Shown: positions 1-8,790, counted from the stretch's first letter. The stretch is DNA of 58,571 nucleotides from Caldimicrobium sp964595655 (GCA_964595655.1 CAZQQV010000001.1:1-58571), one strand, 5' to 3'. Numbers and translations: made by a program. The notes: a model not told the origin generated them from the letters alone.

Positions 1-33
1 GAGCTCTGTAAGAGACACGGATGTGATTAAGAC

Positions 34-61
34 TTGTTTTAGGGATTAGATTTAATATAAT
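34..61 (+). promoter_or_regulatory. Sigma-70-type promoter for the mntA-hepT-cheA operon
   Basis: TTGTTT at 34-39 and TATAAT at 56-61 are separated by 16 bp. A strong purine-rich ribosome-binding stretch at 70-80 follows, directly before the first ATG at 81. It is the only good promoter seen upstream of the toxin-antitoxin and chemotaxis genes, which then overlap one another. Confidence 0.55.
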
Positions 62-80
62 TTATTAAGGGAGGAGGGAG

Positions 81-374
81 ATGATGAGAAATCTTGAAGA
101 GATAAAAAGAATACTTGCTGAGCATAAAGAGGAGATAAGAGAAAAATACGGTGTGATAATTATGGGTGTCTTTGGTTCTTATGTCAGGAGCGAGCAGAAG
201 GAAACAAGCGATATAGATATCTTAATTGAAATTGAAAAGCCGATCGGACTTAAGTACTTTGAGCTATGGGACCACCTTGAAAAGTTACTTGGCTGTGAAG
301 TTGATTTTGTAAGAATGAAACTGTTGAGAGAAGAAATAAAAGATGGAATTTTAAAAGAAGTTGTGAGCGTATGA
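81..374 (+). CDS. mntA: MntA-type nucleotidyltransferase antitoxin
   Basis: This 97-residue minimal nucleotidyltransferase carries the family motif GS-X10-DxD: GSYVRSEQK near residues 32-40 and SDID near residue 43. MntA proteins are the antitoxins of HepT toxins and act by adding AMP to the toxin. The next gene is a HepT homologue whose start overlaps this stop by 4 bp (371-374), the usual arrangement of the pair. An alternative ATG lies one codon downstream. The family call is secure; AMPylation activity is inferred from the family. Confidence 0.9.
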   Translation: MMRNLEEIKRILAEHKEEIREKYGVIIMGVFGSYVRSEQKETSDIDILIEIEKPIGLKYFELWDHLEKLLGCEVDFVRMKLLREEIKDGILKEVVSV

Positions 375-730
375 AAAGAAAAGCAAGCTTTTACATTAAA
401 GATATAATTGATGCAATTGAAAAGATTGAAGAATTCATCGGCAATATGAGCTTTGGAGAAATGATTCAGGATGATAAAACGGCAAGTGCGGTGCTGAGAA
501 AAATTGAAATAATTGGAGAGGCGGTAAAGCAATTACCTCAGAATGTGAAAGATAGATTCCAGGAGATACTCTGGTCAGCAATGGCAAAGACCCGTGATAA
601 GATAATCCAGTTTTACCACGGTGTAGATTATGAAATCGTATGGAAAATAGTAAAAGAAGACTTACCGACTTTGAAGCCAGAACTTATCAGAATTTATAAG
701 ATATTGCACGAGGAGGAAAGTTATGATTGA
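371..730 (+). CDS. hepT: HepT-like HEPN (DUF86) protein with altered RNase motif
   Basis: This 119-residue protein matches HepT toxins in length, helical composition and the C-terminal block GVDYEIVW. HepT RNases use an RX4HXY motif. Here the aligned segment is R75-DKII-Q80-F-Y82-H83, so the catalytic His is Gln (CAG at 608-610) and a His lies directly after the Tyr instead. The protein may therefore be an inactive toxin or use a shifted His. It overlaps mntA by 4 bp and the cheA start by 8 bp, so it is translationally coupled to the chemotaxis kinase. Confidence 0.85.
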   Translation: MKRKASFYIKDIIDAIEKIEEFIGNMSFGEMIQDDKTASAVLRKIEIIGEAVKQLPQNVKDRFQEILWSAMAKTRDKIIQFYHGVDYEIVWKIVKEDLPTLKPELIRIYKILHEEESYD

Positions 731-3368
731 TGAGGATATTCTTAAAGATTTTTTGGTTGAGGCCAAAGAGGGAATTTCAAAAATGGAAGAAGAGTTTATT
801 GAGCTTGAAAAAGACAGGGGCAATCTGGAAATTATCAAAAGCCTTTTTCGGACCATGCATTCCCTTAAAGGGGCAGCGGGCTTTTTTGGTTTTAAGTCCC
901 TTGAGGGAATAGCTCATTTTGCAGAAGATATTCTTGGAAAGATAAGAGACGGAGAACTTCCTGCAACTGAGGAGGTCTTTGATATTCTCTTGAGGTGTCT
1001 TGACGAAATCAAGTATATTGTTGCTTACATAGAAGAAAACAAAACTGAGCCTATTGAGGATAGGCTTCTTGATTTTCTTGTAGAATTATCCAATTTTACA
1101 GAAAAGATAAAGAAAAAGCTAAGAGAAAAAGAAAGTGAAGGCAAGCCTGCAGAAGAGGAAAAGATTGTTGAAAAAAGAAAAGTATCAGAAGAAAAGAAAG
1201 AGGCTCCTGAAGAAACATCAACACTATCTTTTCAGGAAATAGAAGAGGAGAAAAAAGAGCTTCCAAAGGAAGCACCCAGGGAGGAGAAGAAAGAAGAAAA
1301 GGCTATCCCCTCACGGGAGGTAAGCCTTGCCGAAACCCATGTTAAGGTCTCAATTGAACTTCTTGATCAGCTCATGAATCTTGCAGGAGAGCTTGTGCTT
1401 GCAAGAAACAGGGTAGTCCAGCTTGCCAATCGTATAAATGATCCAGAACTCTCAAGAAGCGTTCAGGCTCTCTCCATGGTAACAACCGAGCTTCAAGAGA
1501 CCATCATGAAAACTCGTATGCAACCTATAGGGGTGGTTTTTAACAAGTTTCCAAGGATAGTGAGAGATCTTGCAAAAGCGTTAAATAAAAAGGTGAATTT
1601 ACATCTTGAAGGAACAGAGACTGAGCTTGATCGTTCCATTATTGAGGCCATAAAGGATCCCCTCACCCATCTTGTGAGAAATGCAATTGATCACGGAATT
1701 GAACCCCCTGAAGTGAGAACCCAGATGGGAAAATCGCCTGAAGGAAATCTTTATCTCAGGGCCTATCATGAAGGCGGTCAGGTTATCATTGAAATAGAGG
1801 ATGACGGTAAAGGTATTGACGTTGAAAAGGTAAAGCAAAAAGCCATAGAAAAGGGTTTTGTTACCCCCGATGAGGCAGAAAGACTGACAGAAAAGGAGAT
1901 TCTTTCTTTTATTTTTAAGTCAGGTTTTTCAACAGCTGAAAAGGTGACTCAGATCTCAGGCCGTGGTGTGGGAATGGATGTGGTTAAGACAAATATTGAG
2001 AAGCTCGGTGGCTCCATTGAATTAAACACCCTTTTAGGAAAGGGGACAACAGTAAGGATAAAGATACCTCTTACTCTTGCGATCATTCCAGCACTTATTG
2101 TTACCTCTCATGGTCAGCGCTATGCTATTCCTCAGGTAGCCCTAAAAGAGCTTGTTACCATAAATCCAGAAAGAGACATCTTAAAAATGGGGGATACAGA
2201 GTTTTATCGGTTAAGAGGTGAAATAATACCAGTGATAAGGCTTTCAAGGGTTCTTGGGTTTATCAATGGAAAATCTGAGAGAAATCTTGTTATTCTCACA
2301 ACTGGAGAAAGGCCTTTAGGTCTTCTTGTTGACGAAATATATGATTCTGAGGAAATTGTGGTAAAACCTCTTGGCAAGTGGTTTAAAAATATCCCCATAT
2401 ACAGTGGGGCAACCATCATGGGAGACGGAAAACTTGCCCTTATTCTTGATGTAGTGGGGCTAAGCCATGTGGCAGGATTGAAAACAGAAGATATAGAAAG
2501 AGCCTTTGAGGAAAAGAAGATCAAAACTTCTGCAGAAGAGACCCAGTTTATTCTTATTTTTGATATAGGCGAGGATTCCTTTGCTCTTCCCCTTGCTCTT
2601 ATTTCGAGGCTTGATAAGGTCAAGGCTGAAGATTTGAAAATTGTTGGTGGTAAAGAGGTTGTTCTTTATAAAAACAAAGTCATTCCCGTAATCAGGCTTG
2701 AAAATTATCTACCCATTCAGGGAACTCCGATTCAGGATGAGTATAATCTTCTTTTCTTCTCAGAAAGAGATAAAACCTGTGCTATTCTTTGTTCAAGGAT
2801 TGTGGATACCTTAGAGACAACCCTTGATGTGGAAACCGATCTTTATCAACAGCCTGGAATTCTTGGGCACAGAATTATCAACGACAAAACCGTTCTTTTC
2901 CTGGACATTTACAAAATAATTGAAATGTATGATCCTGAATGGTTTGTGGTGAAAAGAAAAGAAGAAGAGGTGTCTTATCTTATTTTACTTGCAGAGGATT
3001 CTCCTTTCTTCCAGAATCTGATTAGAAACTATCTTGAGCAGGCAGGCTTTCAGGTAGAATTAGCACCAAATGGAAAAGAGGCCTTAGAAAAACTTAAGGC
3101 AGGCCTTAAGCCTCATCTAATTATTACAGACATTGAAATGCCCGTTATGAATGGTTTTGAACTGATTAAAAATGTAAGAAGTATTCCTGAATATAGGGAT
3201 ATTCCAATCCTTGTGTTAACCTCCCTTACAGGCGAGGATATAAGAAGAAAGGTTTTTGAGCTCGGTGCCAATGCTTATGAAGTAAAATTAGAGAGAGAAA
3301 AAGTTCTTTCTGCAGTTACGGAGTTATTACATCAGAAAGAGGAAGAATCTAAGGCAAGTCGTGGATAA
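723..3368 (+). CDS. cheA: Hybrid chemotaxis histidine kinase CheA with C-terminal receiver
   Basis: This 881-residue CheA-type sensor kinase phosphorylates itself on His and passes phosphate to response regulators. In order it has an Hpt domain (H46 in TMHSLKGAAGF), a Lys/Glu-rich linker (about 110-205), a dimerisation helix pair, and a HATPase domain with N box HLVRNAIDHGIE, DDGKGI and GRGVGMDVV. Two CheW-like regulatory domains follow (about 470-735), then a response-regulator receiver with acceptor D803 in TDIEMP. A second CheW-like domain plus a receiver resembles FrzE-type hybrids. No receptor, CheY or CheR gene lies nearby. It overlaps hepT by 8 bp and the DnaJ-like gene by 8 bp. Confidence 0.95.
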   Translation: MIDEDILKDFLVEAKEGISKMEEEFIELEKDRGNLEIIKSLFRTMHSLKGAAGFFGFKSLEGIAHFAEDILGKIRDGELPATEEVFDILLRCLDEIKYIVAYIEENKTEPIEDRLLDFLVELSNFTEKIKKKLREKESEGKPAEEEKIVEKRKVSEEKKEAPEETSTLSFQEIEEEKKELPKEAPREEKKEEKAIPSREVSLAETHVKVSIELLDQLMNLAGELVLARNRVVQLANRINDPELSRSVQALSMVTTELQETIMKTRMQPIGVVFNKFPRIVRDLAKALNKKVNLHLEGTETELDRSIIEAIKDPLTHLVRNAIDHGIEPPEVRTQMGKSPEGNLYLRAYHEGGQVIIEIEDDGKGIDVEKVKQKAIEKGFVTPDEAERLTEKEILSFIFKSGFSTAEKVTQISGRGVGMDVVKTNIEKLGGSIELNTLLGKGTTVRIKIPLTLAIIPALIVTSHGQRYAIPQVALKELVTINPERDILKMGDTEFYRLRGEIIPVIRLSRVLGFINGKSERNLVILTTGERPLGLLVDEIYDSEEIVVKPLGKWFKNIPIYSGATIMGDGKLALILDVVGLSHVAGLKTEDIERAFEEKKIKTSAEETQFILIFDIGEDSFALPLALISRLDKVKAEDLKIVGGKEVVLYKNKVIPVIRLENYLPIQGTPIQDEYNLLFFSERDKTCAILCSRIVDTLETTLDVETDLYQQPGILGHRIINDKTVLFLDIYKIIEMYDPEWFVVKRKEEEVSYLILLAEDSPFFQNLIRNYLEQAGFQVELAPNGKEALEKLKAGLKPHLIITDIEMPVMNGFELIKNVRSIPEYRDIPILVLTSLTGEDIRRKVFELGANAYEVKLEREKVLSAVTELLHQKEEESKASRG

Positions 3369-4272
3369 AAAATTTTATTTCCAAAATCAGCAGGACTTAA
3401 AAAAATTTTTCCGTACCAAAATTAAGGAGCTTCATCCTGATAAAGGGGGTGACAGGGAAAAATATTTGGAATTTGTTGAATGGTATCAAAGAGTTTTGAA
3501 TAAAATGTATACAAAGCCTTTGATTCGGGTTTTGAAAAACTCCTTTCCCGAAGGTAATTTCTATTATAGAATTGAGACCTTCACGATTAAAGAGGTTTCT
3601 TTAGGATTGGTAAAAAAATTCAAGCTTCCTGTTAGAGAAAAAATTTGTCCCTCCTGCAAAGGGAGTAAGAGAGCCCTTTCGGGAAGTAGAAAAATCTGCG
3701 GAAAATGTGAAGGAAAGGGGTTGCTAAACTTTGAAAATAATGGGGGATACATTCAACTTAAATGCTCCTTTTGTGAAGGAAAGGGGTATATTTACACAGA
3801 CCTTTGCCCGGAATGCTTTGGGAAGGGAAAAATAAGAGAGGAAGAAATCGTAGAAATTAAACTGCCCTATGGTTTAAGGGAAGGAGACATTCTTTTTATC
3901 TCTAAAGAACTTTTTGATTCCCCCTGGGATTTTTATATTGAGGTTAATTTGGAACCCCATCCCTGTTTTAAGCTTAAGGGAGACAATCTTATTTATGAGG
4001 CTAAAATAAAGTTTTATGAGGTATTATTGAAAGACCATATAGTAATTGAAACTCTGGAAGGTCTTGAAGAGGTGCCAACAGAGGTATTTAAAAGAGGAGA
4101 GCCCGTTATTTTCCCTGGAAGAGGCCCTTATCTTTCTGAAGATAAACTCTGGGAGAGAGGAGATTTAATAGTTTCTCCTAAAATAATTTTCCCAGAAAAT
4201 ATTAATGAAAAAGCCAAAAGGGTTTTAAAAAACTTTGTTAAATACTTAGAGGAGGGCGAAAATGGAGGCTAA
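3361..4272 (+). CDS. DnaJ-like co-chaperone with zinc fingers, inside the chemotaxis operon
   Basis: This 303-residue protein starts at GTG 3361, with AAGG upstream inside the end of cheA. It has a short N-terminal J-like segment containing ELHPDKGGD. A zinc-finger region follows with four CxxC motifs (CPSC, CGKC, CSFC, CPEC), most followed by GKG, and then a DnaJ-type C-terminal substrate-binding part. The J segment seems to lack the usual long helix I. Placement between cheA and cheW, overlapping both by 8-11 bp, suggests a role in folding or assembling the chemotaxis complex; that role is an inference. The usual DnaK-linked dnaJ would be expected elsewhere. Confidence 0.8.
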   Translation: MDKKFYFQNQQDLKKFFRTKIKELHPDKGGDREKYLEFVEWYQRVLNKMYTKPLIRVLKNSFPEGNFYYRIETFTIKEVSLGLVKKFKLPVREKICPSCKGSKRALSGSRKICGKCEGKGLLNFENNGGYIQLKCSFCEGKGYIYTDLCPECFGKGKIREEEIVEIKLPYGLREGDILFISKELFDSPWDFYIEVNLEPHPCFKLKGDNLIYEAKIKFYEVLLKDHIVIETLEGLEEVPTEVFKRGEPVIFPGRGPYLSEDKLWERGDLIVSPKIIFPENINEKAKRVLKNFVKYLEEGENGG

Positions 4273-4732
4273 AGGTATAGCTCTTGCTGGTGAGATCAAA
4301 AAGGGAATTTTACTTCAGAAAACTATTCCAGTTGTTACTTTTTATCTTGGCGATTTTCTCTTTGGAATTTATGCTGAAAAGGTTATGGAAATAAACAAGG
4401 ATCTTGATATTACTCCTGTTCCCCTTTCTGCTCCTTATATTTTGGGAATTATGAACTTAAGAGGCCAGATACTTACTGTAATTGATCTTGCTAAAAAAAT
4501 AAATTTTAGAGTTGAGACAAAACCCAGGCTGAATCTTATTATAAAAAATAAAGATGAAGCAGCCTCATTTCTAATAGAGAGAATTAGTGATATTCTTGAA
4601 ATTCCAGAGGCTAAATTAGAAAATCCTCCTGAAAAAATTGAAGGTTTTGATAAAGAATATGTAGAAAAAATTTATCAATTACCAGATAAACTTCTTGCCA
4701 TACTTAATGTGGAAAAACTTTTTGAAAACTAA
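4262..4732 (+). CDS. cheW: Chemotaxis coupling protein CheW
   Basis: This 156-residue CheW has the fold signature VVTFYLGDFLFGIYAEKVMEI near residues 24-45 and the motif ILGIMNLRGQILTVIDLAKK, typical of CheW and CheW-like domains. CheW bridges chemoreceptors and CheA. It starts inside the preceding DnaJ-like gene (11 bp overlap) and ends the cheA operon. The next gene converges from the other strand only a few bases away. Confidence 0.9.
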   Translation: MEAKGIALAGEIKKGILLQKTIPVVTFYLGDFLFGIYAEKVMEINKDLDITPVPLSAPYILGIMNLRGQILTVIDLAKKINFRVETKPRLNLIIKNKDEAASFLIERISDILEIPEAKLENPPEKIEGFDKEYVEKIYQLPDKLLAILNVEKLFEN

Positions 4733-4735
4733 TTT

Positions 4736-5353
4736 TTAATCCCTTTCTTCGTAAATACCAGCAAAACTTAAAAAGACTTTCCATTTTTCTTTTTTATGGC
4801 TGGGGAATTCCTCAAGAATTAGGGCTTGCCATCTTGGGGCTCGAGGTGTTTTAATAAGTTTTAGACCCGCCTCTTCTGGAGTTCTATTTCCCTTTTTTAT
4901 GTTGCATTTTTTGCAACAGAGAACCACATTGCTCCAAACAGTCTTTCCACCCCTGCTTTTGGGAATAACATGGTCAATGGTTCTATCCTTTGGATTTTTA
5001 AGGAGCTTTCCACAATACTGACAGGTAAATTTATCCCTTAAAAAGAGATTTTGCCTTGTGAAGACCACCTCATTTTGTGGAAGAGATTCAAAAAAGGGAA
5101 GATAAATAGCATCAGGGACAAGGAGGCTAATTGATGGACTTTTTATGAATTGAAATTCTCCGTTTTTTCCATTCTCGTAAAATTTACTAATCTGAACCCA
5201 TTCTTCAAAGGTGTGGGTCGTCCAGTCAGGGGTAATAACTTTGGCAGTTCCTTTCACCAAATGGCAAATAGCCCTTTGAAGAGTGGTTATTTGAACAGCT
5301 TGATAATATTTATTTAAAACAAGGACCTTTTCCTGTAAAATGTTTTGCCCCAA
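4736..5353 (-). CDS. HNH endonuclease
   Basis: This protein of about 205 residues has a C-terminal HNH domain: CxxC zinc pair CQYCGK, catalytic IDHVIPKSRGG, and a second CKKCN pair followed by NRTPEEAG. The N-terminal half (LVLNKYYQAVQI, then RAICHLVKGTA) matches the common bacterial HNH family of about 180-210 residues, whose role is unclear. I start it at TTG 5353, which has GGTGAG at a 6 bp spacing and lies just after the upstream stop. A TTG at 5374 would extend it by seven residues but has no clear ribosome-binding site. Confidence 0.8.
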   Translation of the reverse strand: MGQNILQEKVLVLNKYYQAVQITTLQRAICHLVKGTAKVITPDWTTHTFEEWVQISKFYENGKNGEFQFIKSPSISLLVPDAIYLPFFESLPQNEVVFTRQNLFLRDKFTCQYCGKLLKNPKDRTIDHVIPKSRGGKTVWSNVVLCCKKCNIKKGNRTPEEAGLKLIKTPRAPRWQALILEEFPSHKKEKWKVFLSFAGIYEERD

Positions 5354-5355
5354 TT

Positions 5356-5589
5356 TTAGCTCACCACTGGACAAGTCATAGTATGATTAATAGCAGGAAT
5401 ACTCTGAAATTTTTCAAGGAGCAGTTTGGAGATGTCTTCATAATGGGGAACTTCAACCTCCACAATGATGTCATAAGGGCCCATAATAACATCAAAGCGC
5501 TTAACTTCAGGAATTTTTTTCAGTTCTTCAACCACCTTTTGAGTCTGCCCAATCTGGGTGTTAATTAAAACATAAGCTCTGATGGGCAT
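5356..5589 (-). CDS. Stand-alone Lrp/AsnC ligand-binding (RAM) domain protein
   Basis: This 77-residue protein corresponds to the C-terminal effector-binding domain of Lrp/AsnC regulators without the DNA-binding helix-turn-helix. Its motifs AYVLINTQIGQ, VVEELKKIPEVK, GPYDIIVEVE and a final TMTC block are typical. Such small RAM proteins form ring oligomers that bind amino acids. The ATG at 5589 follows AGGAGG. It lies between a core MetE gene and an HNH gene on the same strand, so a link to methionine or amino-acid sensing is possible but unproven. Confidence 0.85.
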   Translation of the reverse strand: MPIRAYVLINTQIGQTQKVVEELKKIPEVKRFDVIMGPYDIIVEVEVPHYEDISKLLLEKFQSIPAINHTMTCPVVS

Positions 5590-5661
5590 TTTCCCACCTC
5601 CTCAAATTAAAGTAATTTTTTAAATCTTAAAGCAACTTGAGGAATTTACAAGTTTTACTGC

Positions 5662-6708
5662 TTAACTTTGGATAAAATGAGTTTTTAGTTGATTAATGAG
5701 TGAAATTACTTTAAGAACCCCTTCTTCTTCCAAACTTCCCATTCCACAAGCTGGAGTGAGAATAATTTTTTTGAGTAAAAGGGATTCATCTAAGGAAGTA
5801 ACCTTTGAAAGCTCGTGTAATTGTTTTTCAAATCTATTTAAAACATCTTTTTCTGAAATTTTCATTAAGGTATCCCTGTCTGTGGGAACAGCTCCCATAG
5901 CTAAGTAAGTTCCCTCTCTTAAAAGAAATCTCTTTAAACTTTCAGAAAAAATAACGAATTTATCAAAATAAGAGAAACTATCAAAGTTAACCACTTGCAC
6001 TTGAGATTCGAAAAGAAGATCCCAGGATGTATTGGCACATACATGTATTCCTGTGATAATGTCAAAGGAGTTAAGAACAGTTATGGGTTCACTTAAAAGT
6101 TCTAATACCAATTCCTTTGATAGGGTTATGTAGGCACTGCTTCCAAAACCAGAAAGCCCTGGTTCATCCAAAAAGAGAATTACTCTTTGAGCCTTTTGTT
6201 TTAAATAATAGACCTGTAATAGTGCCTTTAGGGTTAAAAATTTAACCAGCAAATCCCTAAGGTCATCCCGAAAAATTAATACCTGCTTTTGTTCTGTTTT
6301 AAGGGCTATTCCAAGGGTAAAAGGTCCAGTTATCTGACCTTTCAGTATAGGCTGATTTCTCTTTCCAGCTTCCTCAACAAAAGATAAAAAGGCCTTGGAA
6401 AAGGATAAATCAAAGGCCTTAAGCAGTGGTTCAAAATTTTTGTTTTCAGTAACTTCAAGGTAGATTTCGTAAATTTTAAGAATCTTTTCTTCAAAATCAG
6501 AACCTCCTGTGAAAATAATCTCCTTTTCTATGGAAAAGCCCGGGAAATCTCTGATAAATTGCCAAAGCATCCCTTCTTCTTTAAATTTGGGAAGTTGCGG
6601 CCAGGCTGGAATATCAAAGGAAAAGGAAACTTCAAGAGCTTTAGCAATGTCCACATAGGGAAGACTTCCAATGTGAGTGGTTTTAAGGGATAAATCAGGG
6701 TAAGACAC
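5662..6708 (-). CDS. Short MetE-like cobalamin-independent methionine synthase (core MetE)
   Basis: This protein of about 348 residues matches only the C-terminal catalytic barrel of MetE. It retains TTHIGSLP near the N-terminus, the zinc ligands in GIHVCANTS and TPACGMGS, and KGQITGPFTLG. Core MetE proteins are found in archaea and anaerobes and are thought to use a corrinoid-linked or unusual methyl donor instead of polyglutamyl folate. I place the start at GTG 6708 because a perfect AAGGAGG lies 5 bp upstream. A longer frame from 6747 would run far into the VKOR gene. The overlap with VKOR is then 14 bp. Confidence 0.8.
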   Translation of the reverse strand: MSYPDLSLKTTHIGSLPYVDIAKALEVSFSFDIPAWPQLPKFKEEGMLWQFIRDFPGFSIEKEIIFTGGSDFEEKILKIYEIYLEVTENKNFEPLLKAFDLSFSKAFLSFVEEAGKRNQPILKGQITGPFTLGIALKTEQKQVLIFRDDLRDLLVKFLTLKALLQVYYLKQKAQRVILFLDEPGLSGFGSSAYITLSKELVLELLSEPITVLNSFDIITGIHVCANTSWDLLFESQVQVVNFDSFSYFDKFVIFSESLKRFLLREGTYLAMGAVPTDRDTLMKISEKDVLNRFEKQLHELSKVTSLDESLLLKKIILTPACGMGSLEEEGVLKVISLINQLKTHFIQS

Positions 6709-7492
6709 AGAGCCCTCCTTGGCCTTCTCTCTCACAGGAAGTCTCACTTAAATTAGAATTTTTCATTAAAAGCTTAGCCTCAATATCTTCAGGGGCAGTA
6801 TATATAACCCAGGTTTTATTTTGCTTTTCTATTAATATGGGAACATTTTTAATGTCAAATAGTTTAATCAAAGGATAAATTTTATGAAAAGGGATAGTAT
6901 TTATATTTTTAAGATCTATTTTTGATAAAAGATCTTTACAACGTGGACAGTCTTCAGAGTATATCAAGAAAAATGTTTTAGAAAATTTGGGAAAATAATT
7001 AAGTTCAGGAGTTGTAATTTTGTAGGCAATTAAATTTCCGAATAAAAGCCCAAGGATGATAAAAAAAAGGGTGGTTACAGTAAATTTTAATTCTTTAAAA
7101 GAAATTATATAAGAAAGGATCGTTAGAAAAAGAATTATAAAAATAGCAAGACAAAAATAACACATTAATTGGTATTCTAATAACAGTTTTGCAATAAATA
7201 GAGTATCTGCGGAAAATCCGGCAACAATTGTAAAAAATAGTAAATTTAAAAATAAAGGCCCTTCTGTATAAAGATAGATTTTTGTTAACAAAAATAATAA
7301 AACAAAATAAAAAAAGGCCAAAATTAAAAGATAAGTTTTAGGAATTATTAAGAGGTGGGATGCAATTTCACAGGTTTTGGCTTCGCACAAACCTTTTCCA
7401 AAGTGATTTAAAAGAAGTTCAGCAGATATCAAAAGCAAAGCAGAAAAAATAAAAAAGTAAACCCAAAGAGCCCCTTTATTTTTATTTTTCAT
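6695..7492 (-). CDS. VKOR-type disulfide-forming membrane protein fused to thioredoxin domain
   Basis: This 265-residue protein has about five membrane helices. A VKOR core carries loop cysteines (CEAKTC) and the quinone-side active site CYFC near residues 111-114. A C-terminal thioredoxin-like domain follows with SEDCPRCKDLL. Bacterial VKOR-Trx fusions replace DsbB/DsbA and oxidise cysteines of exported proteins, passing electrons to quinone. This fits the exported Cys-rich and c-type cytochrome proteins encoded elsewhere in the window. The ATG at 7492 follows AAGGAG. Confidence 0.85.
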   Translation of the reverse strand: MKNKNKGALWVYFFIFSALLLISAELLLNHFGKGLCEAKTCEIASHLLIIPKTYLLILAFFYFVLLFLLTKIYLYTEGPLFLNLLFFTIVAGFSADTLFIAKLLLEYQLMCYFCLAIFIILFLTILSYIISFKELKFTVTTLFFIILGLLFGNLIAYKITTPELNYFPKFSKTFFLIYSEDCPRCKDLLSKIDLKNINTIPFHKIYPLIKLFDIKNVPILIEKQNKTWVIYTAPEDIEAKLLMKNSNLSETSCEREGQGGLCVLP

Positions 7493-7568
7493 AGTTTGCT
7501 CCTTGAAAAAATAATTTTAATGAGCTATTTCAAATTTTGCAACAGATCTCCTTGATGATTTTTGGCTC

Positions 7569-7597
7569 TTGTTTAAATATCTTCCTTGAGTTATAAT
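7569..7597 (+). promoter_or_regulatory. Promoter very close to lptA start
   Basis: TTGTTT at 7569-7574 and TATAAT at 7592-7597 have a 17 bp spacer. The -10 ends only 4 bp before the first ATG (7602), so transcription should start at about 7603-7605, at or after the start codon. No Shine-Dalgarno sequence is present. This suggests a leaderless message for the lpt-rpoN operon. Confidence 0.5.
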
Positions 7598-7601
7598 TTT
7601 T

Positions 7602-8066
7602 ATGATGTATAGAAAATTTGTTTTCCTTTGGCTTTTACTAATTTTAAGTTTGATTCCCCTTCTGGGTTTTGGAAAGGATATTAATATTGCTGCTGACAAA
7701 ATGGAGGTTTACGAAGATGATGGAATAGCTGTCTTCAAGGGAAAAGTTTTTGCAGAAACTAAAGGAATGAAACTCTGGGCGGATACCCTTTATGTTTATT
7801 ATACTAAGGGAAATGAGGGAAGACAAATTCAACGAGTGATAGCCCTGGGAGGAGTTAAAATAGAAAAGGGAAATTGGAGAGCTGTTGCTGGAAAAGCCAC
7901 CTATTTCAAACCTCAAGAAAAATTGGTTCTTGAAGATACCCCCAAGGTCTGGCACGATAAAAATTTTGTGGAGGGGGATATTATAATTATATATTTTAAT
8001 GAAGACCGAAGCGAAGTGATTTCTAAATCGGGAGGAAGAGTTAGGGTCAAAATTCATGAAAGTTAA
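7602..8066 (+). CDS. lptA: LptA-like periplasmic LPS-transport protein
   Basis: This 154-residue protein has a hydrophobic signal peptide (FVFLWLLLILSLIPLLGFG) followed by an OstA/LptA beta-jellyroll domain: INIAADKMEVYEDDGIAVFKG, then repeated short beta strands. LptA forms the periplasmic bridge that carries lipopolysaccharide to the outer membrane. It overlaps lptB by 11 bp, as in many Gram-negative bacteria. A second ATG at 7605 may be the real start, because the promoter lies immediately upstream and no ribosome-binding site is visible. Confidence 0.85.
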   Translation: MMYRKFVFLWLLLILSLIPLLGFGKDINIAADKMEVYEDDGIAVFKGKVFAETKGMKLWADTLYVYYTKGNEGRQIQRVIALGGVKIEKGNWRAVAGKATYFKPQEKLVLEDTPKVWHDKNFVEGDIIIIYFNEDRSEVISKSGGRVRVKIHES

Positions 8067-8790
8067 CGGAACAGTTCTTGAAGCAAAAAATTTGAAAAAG
8101 AGGTTCAAAAAAAGGGAAGTGGTGAGTGGGGTGTCCTTTTTATTGAAAAAGGGTGAAATAGTAGGGCTTCTTGGCCCAAATGGAGCAGGTAAAACTACCT
8201 CATTCTACATGGTTGCAGGATTCATTAAGCCTGATGAGGGGCGCCTTTATTATGGAGATAGGGAAATTACCAATCTTGATGTTTCTGAAAGGGCAAAACT
8301 TGGAATCATTTATTTACCTCAGGAGCCCTCAGTTTTCAGAAATCTAACTGTTATGGAAAACTTTAAGATTGTATTAGAAAAATGGGAAAAAAAGGTGGAA
8401 TATCTTAGAGAAAAACTTGAGAAATATATAGAGCTTTTCAATCTTAAAGAAGTTTTAAACATAAAGGCCCATTATCTTTCGGGAGGTCAAAAGAGAAAAG
8501 TTGAAATTCTTAGGGCCCTTTTGATTGAGCCTGACTTTATCCTTCTTGATGAGCCCTTTGCTGGGATTGACCCAATTGGTATTTCTCAATTAAAGGATAT
8601 CTTTAAAACCTTAAAAAATCAGGGATTGGGCTTATTAATTTCTGACCACAATGTAAGGGAAACTTTAAAAATTTGTGACAGAGCTTATGTTATTGCTGAA
8701 GGAAGAATAATCGGATTTGGAACCCCTGATGAAATCATTAATATAAGTGAAGTTAAAGAAAAATATCTTGGAAGGGATTTCCAGATTTAA
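8056..8790 (+). CDS. lptB: LPS export ABC transporter ATPase LptB
   Basis: This 244-residue ABC ATPase has Walker A GPNGAGKTT, Q-loop LPQEPSVFRNLTVMEN, signature LSGGQKRKVEI and Walker B FILLDEPFAGIDP, all closely matching LptB. It powers extraction of LPS from the inner membrane together with LptF/LptG, which are not in this window. It sits between lptA (overlapping) and rpoN (2 bp gap), a conserved order. Confidence 0.95.
   Translation: MKVNGTVLEAKNLKKRFKKREVVSGVSFLLKKGEIVGLLGPNGAGKTTSFYMVAGFIKPDEGRLYYGDREITNLDVSERAKLGIIYLPQEPSVFRNLTVMENFKIVLEKWEKKVEYLREKLEKYIELFNLKEVLNIKAHYLSGGQKRKVEILRALLIEPDFILLDEPFAGIDPIGISQLKDIFKTLKNQGLGLLISDHNVRETLKICDRAYVIAEGRIIGFGTPDEIINISEVKEKYLGRDFQI

Noticed and set aside
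6709..6747. Longer N-terminus of the core MetE gene from ATG 6747
   Set aside because: It would overlap the VKOR-thioredoxin gene by 53 bp, while GTG 6708 has a perfect AAGGAGG 5 bp upstream and matches the family start.
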